From NCBI GenBank assembly GCA_938008555.1, contig CALLKE010000144.1:1-10496 (forward strand): a stretch of 10,496 nt of DNA, written 5' to 3'. Positions 7,940 through 10,496 of this stretch are shown in pieces. The notes beneath the pieces were generated by a model. That model was not told where the DNA came from. It ran no database searches and worked only from the letters and a program-made list of their open reading frames with translations. Within the stretch, counting starts at the first letter, position 1, and each line of letters opens with the position of its first letter. Made by a program: the position numbers and the translations under genes. This stretch comes from an uncultured Pedobacter sp. (lineage in GTDB: Bacteria > Bacteroidota > Bacteroidia > Sphingobacteriales > Sphingobacteriaceae).

Positions 7940-8240
7940 TTGTAAGTATATCATCAAGAAGCAAGAAATAAACCGAATAATTGGATTAACGCTTGAATAC
8001 TTGTTCAATCCGATTTTCAACTAATCAAGCATGGACGAAAGTACTCATTTTGCAAGCGGTCAAAAAATCTTACAATACCACTTCTCTATCTACACTTTCA
8101 ACAGTCATTTCATATTGCCATAGAAAGATTTTGTAAGCATAAACTCCAGCCTTCTCGCCAAAGTATCATTTATCACTAGATGAATCACAGATTTTTCAAA
8201 ATGGGGCCAAAAACAAAAAGCTCAGACAAACAAAGCCCAA
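7940..8240. other. Intergenic region upstream of the protease pair
   Basis: Between the protease start and the rpmE2 terminator I see no gene. The protease promoter should lie here, but no exact TAnnTTTG is found on the - strand. A short near-palindrome with TTGAA/TTCAA arms sits around 7994-8009. Positions 8200-8245 are strongly A-rich on the + strand (T-rich on the - strand), adding to the terminator next to it. Confidence 0.5.
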
Positions 8241-8271
8241 AAAGAAAAAGCCTCAATTTTATATTGAAGCC
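8241..8271 (-). terminator. Intrinsic terminator of rpmE2
   Basis: Read on the - strand, GGCTTCAAT (complement of 8263-8271), a five-base loop and ATTGAGGC (complement of 8250-8257) form an imperfect stem, followed by TTTTTCTTT. It begins about 30 bp after the rpmE2 stop. The core TTCAAT/ATTGA pairing is exact; one C-A mismatch interrupts the lower stem. Confidence 0.7.
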
Positions 8272-8302
8272 TTTTCTGTGTTGGGGAGTAAATTTCGTTT
8301 TA

Positions 8303-8551
8303 TTATTTTTTCTCGTAACGAGAGCGAAATTTGTCAATTCGTCCTGCAGTATCTACTAGTTTCATTTTACCTGTGTAAAACGGATGTGAAGTATGTGATA
8401 TCTCCAATTTTACCAGTGGATACTCATTACCATCGGTCCATTTAATAGATTCCTTCGTATCAATGCAAGATTTTGTCAGGAATGAATATTCATTAGACAT
8501 GTCTTTAAACACAACTAATCTGTAATTTTTGGGATGTATTTCTGTTTTCAT
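8303..8551 (-). CDS. rpmE2: 50S ribosomal protein L31 type B
   Basis: A component of the large ribosomal subunit that bridges toward the small subunit. The 82-residue length and sequence are typical of type B L31: MKTEIHPKNYR at the start, SHPFYTGK in the middle and GRIDKFRSRY near the end. It contains one cysteine (Cys29) and lacks the CxxC pairs of the zinc-binding form, so it is the zinc-independent version, which in this phylum is commonly the ordinary L31 rather than a stress spare. It has its own promoter about 30 bp upstream and a terminator downstream, so it is probably expressed as a single gene even though mce and queG precede it on the same strand. Confidence 0.97.
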   Translation of the reverse strand: MKTEIHPKNYRLVVFKDMSNEYSFLTKSCIDTKESIKWTDGNEYPLVKLEISHTSHPFYTGKMKLVDTAGRIDKFRSRYEKK

Positions 8552-8579
8552 TGTCTTTCAACGCACTTTTAGAGAGGTG

Positions 8580-8610
8580 CAAATATAAAATAAATTATAA
8601 ATACTTGAAA
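8580..8610 (-). promoter_or_regulatory. rpmE2 promoter
   Basis: On the - strand, TTTC (8610-8607) is followed after exactly 19 bp by TATATTTG (8587-8580), a full match to the TAnnTTTG -7 element and one base off the TTTG -33 element. Transcription would start near 8574, giving a leader of about 23 nt before the ATG at 8551. The -33 element lies directly after the mce stop codon. Confidence 0.7.
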
Positions 8611-8611
8611 G

Positions 8612-9025
8612 TTATTTATTCAAAATATCTTGACACAATTCAATCAAGGTGCCTTTAGTATCTTTTGGATGCACAAAACATACCCACTTATTATCTGCAC
8701 CACGCTTAGGTTGTTCATTAATGAGGGTAAACCCTTCTGACTTTAAACGTTCCATTTCTTTTTCAATATCATCGACATGAAATGCAATATGATGGACACC
8801 TTCGCCTCGTTTAGCTATAAATTTTGCAATCGGACTATCATCGGAGCTGGCCTCCAACAATTCTATTTTGCTTTCTCCTGTCTTAAAGAACCGAGTCTTT
8901 ACATGCTCCACTTCAACCAACTCTGTTTTATATGCATTTACGCCCAATAACTGCTCATATAGCGCAGTTGCATCTATCAAAGATTTTACGGCTATGCCGA
9001 TGTGTTCTATTCTGTTTACCCCCAT
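8612..9025 (-). CDS. mce: Methylmalonyl-CoA epimerase
   Basis: Interconverts (2R)- and (2S)-methylmalonyl-CoA (EC 5.1.99.1), linking propionyl-CoA and succinyl-CoA through methylmalonyl-CoA mutase. The 137-residue protein has two halves of the vicinal oxygen chelate fold. The expected metal ligands are His8 (RIEHIGIAV), Glu55 or Glu58 (SKIELLE), one of His78/His79 (GVHHIAFHVDD) and Glu129 (GTLIELCQ). The frame extends two codons further to a TTG at 9031; the ATG at 9025 is preferred and leaves the usual start just before the IEHIGIAV motif. It begins 21 bp after the queG stop on the same strand, so the two are probably co-transcribed, with no obvious pathway link. Confidence 0.93.
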   Translation of the reverse strand: MGVNRIEHIGIAVKSLIDATALYEQLLGVNAYKTELVEVEHVKTRFFKTGESKIELLEASSDDSPIAKFIAKRGEGVHHIAFHVDDIEKEMERLKSEGFTLINEQPKRGADNKWVCFVHPKDTKGTLIELCQDILNK

Positions 9026-9046
9026 TATCAATGCTACTTTAAATCT

Positions 9047-9982
9047 CTAAGATGTCAAAAAATCAATATTCCGTTTTAGTCCTACAAATTTAGCTCGCTT
9101 AACAGCTGATTTTTTAAAAATCTTTTGGAACACATCTTCCGTTATGTCTTGCCAGTCGGAGCGAGTCATCTGAAGTAATTCCGCATTTGGCTCAAAAGCA
9201 GGTTCTTGATTTAACACTGAGAATCGATTCCAGGGGCAAACATCCTGACAAATATCACATCCAAACATCCAATCATCCATCTTATCTTTAAATACTGCAG
9301 GTATTTCATTTTTCAACTCAATTGTCAGATACGAAATACAACGACTTCCATCAACTATATAAGGCTTAACAATTGCATTCGTTGGACAAGCATCAATACA
9401 TCGCGTACATGTCCCACAATGATCTTTACTGGGCTCGATGTCATACGCTAGCTCTACATCTACAATAAGTTCTGCAAGAAAAAAGAAAGAACCTACTTGC
9501 TTATTTAATAGATTCGTATTTTTTCCTATCCAACCAAAACCTGCTTTTTGCGCCCAGGCTCTATCAAGCACAGGTGCCGAATCGACAAAAGCTCTCCCAT
9601 TCACATCACCAATAACTGCTCGAATCTTTTCTAGTAATTGCTTTAGCTTATTTTTAATGACTTCATGATAATCCATTCCATAAGCGTACTTACTAATTTT
9701 GGGCGCATCTGAAGAGATTTGTTTCTGATCAGTATAATAGTTCAGTGCCAGAGAAATCACAGATTTTGCACCCTCTACCAACAACCTTGGGTCAAGACGT
9801 TTATCAAAATAATTTTCCATGTACGTCATTTCACCATGAAATCCGTTTGCCAGCCAATTTTCTAATCGTGGGGCTTGCTCTTCTAGAAATTCAGCTTTGG
9901 AAATACCACAAAATAGAAAACCTAAACTATTCGCTTCATTTTTAATCAGTTGGCTATATTTAGATAAGTGAGATTGTATCAT
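9047..9982 (-). CDS. queG: Epoxyqueuosine reductase
   Basis: Performs the last step of queuosine synthesis, reducing epoxyqueuosine to queuosine at position 34 of tRNAs with GUN anticodons (EC 1.17.99.6), using cobalamin and two 4Fe-4S clusters. With the ATG at 9982 the protein has 311 residues, the short form without the C-terminal HEAT-like repeats of the E. coli enzyme. Visible are the proposed catalytic Asp134 (FVDSAPVLDRAWA), the GFGWIGKNTNLLN stretch, the first cluster motif CGTCTRCIDACP (C189, C192, C195, C199), Cys215 in the SRCISY motif and the second cluster motif CDICQDVCPWN (C242, C245, C249). An in-frame TTG at 9991 is less likely as a start because it overlaps a promoter-like element. 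It heads the pair with mce and is divergent from the tRNA gene. Confidence 0.95.
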   Translation of the reverse strand: MIQSHLSKYSQLIKNEANSLGFLFCGISKAEFLEEQAPRLENWLANGFHGEMTYMENYFDKRLDPRLLVEGAKSVISLALNYYTDQKQISSDAPKISKYAYGMDYHEVIKNKLKQLLEKIRAVIGDVNGRAFVDSAPVLDRAWAQKAGFGWIGKNTNLLNKQVGSFFFLAELIVDVELAYDIEPSKDHCGTCTRCIDACPTNAIVKPYIVDGSRCISYLTIELKNEIPAVFKDKMDDWMFGCDICQDVCPWNRFSVLNQEPAFEPNAELLQMTRSDWQDITEDVFQKIFKKSAVKRAKFVGLKRNIDFLTS

Positions 9983-9988
9983 CAAAAA

Positions 9989-9996
9989 CAAAGATA
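9989..9996 (-). promoter_or_regulatory. Candidate queG promoter (-7 element)
   Basis: On the - strand this is TATCTTTG, an exact TAnnTTTG. The expected -33 position holds CTGT rather than TTTG. It ends only six bases before the queG ATG, so if used the mRNA would have almost no leader. Its upstream half abuts the -33 element of the divergent tRNA promoter. Confidence 0.4.
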
Positions 9997-10019
9997 GATA
10001 ATGTGAGGCCTTTCCACAG

Positions 10020-10050
10020 TTTGTTTATTGGTGCTATTTTTATACTTTTG
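10020..10050 (+). promoter_or_regulatory. tRNA-Arg promoter
   Basis: TTTG (10020-10023), a 19-bp spacer and TACTTTTG (10043-10050) match both halves of the Bacteroidota promoter consensus exactly. Transcription should begin near 10055, a few bases before the mature tRNA 5' end at 10060. This is the best promoter in the window. Confidence 0.85.
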
Positions 10051-10059
10051 CGCAACTAA

Positions 10060-10136
10060 GCCCTCATAGCTCAGCTGGATAGAGCAACGGTTTTCTAAAC
10101 CGTGGGTCTCAGGTTCGAATCCTGATGAGGGTACCA
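10060..10136 (+). tRNA. tRNA-Arg (anticodon UCU)
   Basis: A complete cloverleaf decoding AGA (and AGG by wobble). The acceptor stem GCCCTCA pairs with TGAGGGT (the first pair is G-U). The D arm is GCTC/GAGC, the anticodon stem ACGGT/ACCGT with loop TTTCTAA (anticodon TCT), the variable loop five bases, and the T arm TCAGG/CCTGA with loop TTCGAAT. The discriminator is A and the 3' CCA is encoded in the DNA. It stands alone between its own promoter and terminator. Confidence 0.98.
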
Positions 10137-10145
10137 AATTCAACT

Positions 10146-10181
10146 AAAACCGCCTTAATAATAGCATTAAGGCGGTTTTTT
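10146..10181 (+). terminator. Intrinsic terminator of the tRNA gene
   Basis: A perfect 14-bp inverted repeat: AAAACCGCCTTAAT (10146-10159) and ATTAAGGCGGTTTT (10166-10179) with a six-base loop and a T run to 10181. It begins 9 bp after the tRNA CCA end. The flanking A and T runs would let it work in both directions. Confidence 0.95.
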
Positions 10182-10248
10182 GTTCCACCATTGTTCCCCT
10201 TTATAGCTATAAAACAGCTATTTTCACCTTTTTAATATGATTTGTTCC
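10180..10248. repeat. Three direct copies of TTGTTCC after the tRNA
   Basis: TTGTTCC occurs at 10180-10186, 10191-10197 and 10242-10248, the last two extended by further C. Between them is an AT-rich stretch with the palindrome ATAGCTAT (10203-10210). No gene is seen here. Short repeated boxes beside a tRNA 3' end resemble recombinase-binding sites or decayed element ends, but this is only suggestive. Confidence 0.3.
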
Positions 10249-10309
10249 CCCTGCCCCCCCAGTATTAAATAAACAAACTAAACATGAGAGATAAATCAAC
10301 TCAGACTAA

Positions 10310-10496
10310 GAGCCTTTTTAAAAATGAGCGGGGAAAAATGTTATAGGTCTGAAAAACCAATTGGAGTGAGTTTTTTTATTGTGACCAAACATCAAAAAAA
10401 TGTATCCAACCGATTTAACAGAAGCTCAGTGGCAATTTATCAAAAAGGAGTTACAGCTAGATGAAAGGAAGCGAAAATATAGCCTTCGGTCGATCT
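10310..10496 (+). mobile_element. Left end of an IS5-like insertion sequence (partial)
   Basis: The transposase beginning at 10400 marks an insertion sequence cut by the window edge. Its left end is placed at 10310 because GAGCCTTTTTAAAAATGAGC resembles terminal repeats of IS5-family elements and is preceded by TAA (10307-10309), which fits the three-base TNA target duplication of the IS1031-type subgroup. The right end, the matching repeat and the second target copy are outside the window, so the exact boundary is inference. Confidence 0.6.
10400..10496 (+). CDS. IS5-family transposase, N-terminal fragment (continues past window)
   Basis: The first 32 codons are visible, opening MYPTDLTEAQWQFIKKEL and followed by a basic stretch (DERKRKYSLRSI). 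This matches the N-terminal domain (DUF4096-like) of IS5/IS4-type DDE transposases common in Bacteroidota. The catalytic DDE residues lie beyond the edge, so intactness cannot be judged. An in-frame stop at 10382 and the lack of another ATG or GTG after it fix the ATG at 10400 as the start. An A7 tract lies just before and across the ATG. Confidence 0.85.
   Translation, partial: MYPTDLTEAQWQFIKKELQLDERKRKYSLRSI

Noticed and set aside
7940..8020. Upstream extension of protease paralog 2 by 27 codons
   Set aside because: It would place a non-signal segment before a perfectly good signal peptide beginning at the ATG at 7939.
8031..8123. Small + strand frame of 30 codons starting ATGGACGAAAGT in the protease/rpmE2 gap
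   Set aside because: Short, no recognisable features, no promoter or ribosome signal; chance expectation in AT-rich intergenic DNA.
9047..10136. Functional link between queG and the neighbouring tRNA-Arg
   Set aside because: Queuosine is made on GUN tRNAs (Asp, Asn, His, Tyr); tRNA-Arg(UCU) is not a substrate, so adjacency alone does not support a link.
1..10496. Search for CRISPR arrays, toxin-antitoxin pairs, retrons, phage genes or other defence modules
   Set aside because: No regularly spaced repeats, small paired genes or reverse transcriptase-like frames are visible; the content is housekeeping genes plus two proteases and an IS end.

Overview
The window looks like a Bacteroidota chromosome, probably of the Cytophagia/Sphingobacteriia/Flavobacteriia type. 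The base composition is AT-rich and there are almost no Shine-Dalgarno sequences. Several promoters match the Bacteroidota consensus (TTTG, about 19 bp, TAnnTTTG). Two secreted subtilases carry C-terminal domains of the type IX secretion system (T9SS), which is restricted to this phylum and close relatives. The protein sequences of PyrG, YidC, Tdk, L31 type B and the short QueG also fit this group.

Layout, left to right. Positions 1-192 are an open frame running in from the edge, possibly the tail of a gene. A leader with a candidate promoter and inverted repeat precedes a two-gene operon on the + strand, pyrG (CTP synthase) and yidC (membrane insertase), which overlap by one base and end in a strong intrinsic terminator. 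Next is tdk (thymidine kinase, +), whose 3' end overlaps convergently by 11 bp with a - strand pair of paralogous S8 serine proteases, each with a signal peptide, propeptide, catalytic domain and T9SS sorting domain. An intergenic stretch of about 360 bp with the rpmE2 terminator follows. Then come three - strand genes: rpmE2 (ribosomal protein L31 type B, own promoter), mce (methylmalonyl-CoA epimerase) and queG (epoxyqueuosine reductase), the last two probably co-transcribed. A divergent promoter region separates queG from a + strand tRNA-Arg(UCU) with a clean terminator. The right edge holds the left end of an IS5-like insertion sequence and the start of its transposase, just downstream of the tRNA.

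Most of the window is core housekeeping content: nucleotide synthesis (pyrG, tdk), membrane protein biogenesis (yidC), translation (rpmE2, tRNA, queG for tRNA modification) and propionate metabolism (mce). The accessory parts are the tandem secreted proteases and the IS beside the tRNA. I do not see a complete undescribed system. The points most worth a second look are a G9 tract inside one protease gene where a one-base slip either way stops translation within a few codons; replacement in the other protease of the proline after the catalytic serine (subtilisin Pro225 position); a near-leaderless arrangement for queG; an inverted repeat whose arms straddle the candidate pyrG promoter; and a possible gene start cut off by the IS.
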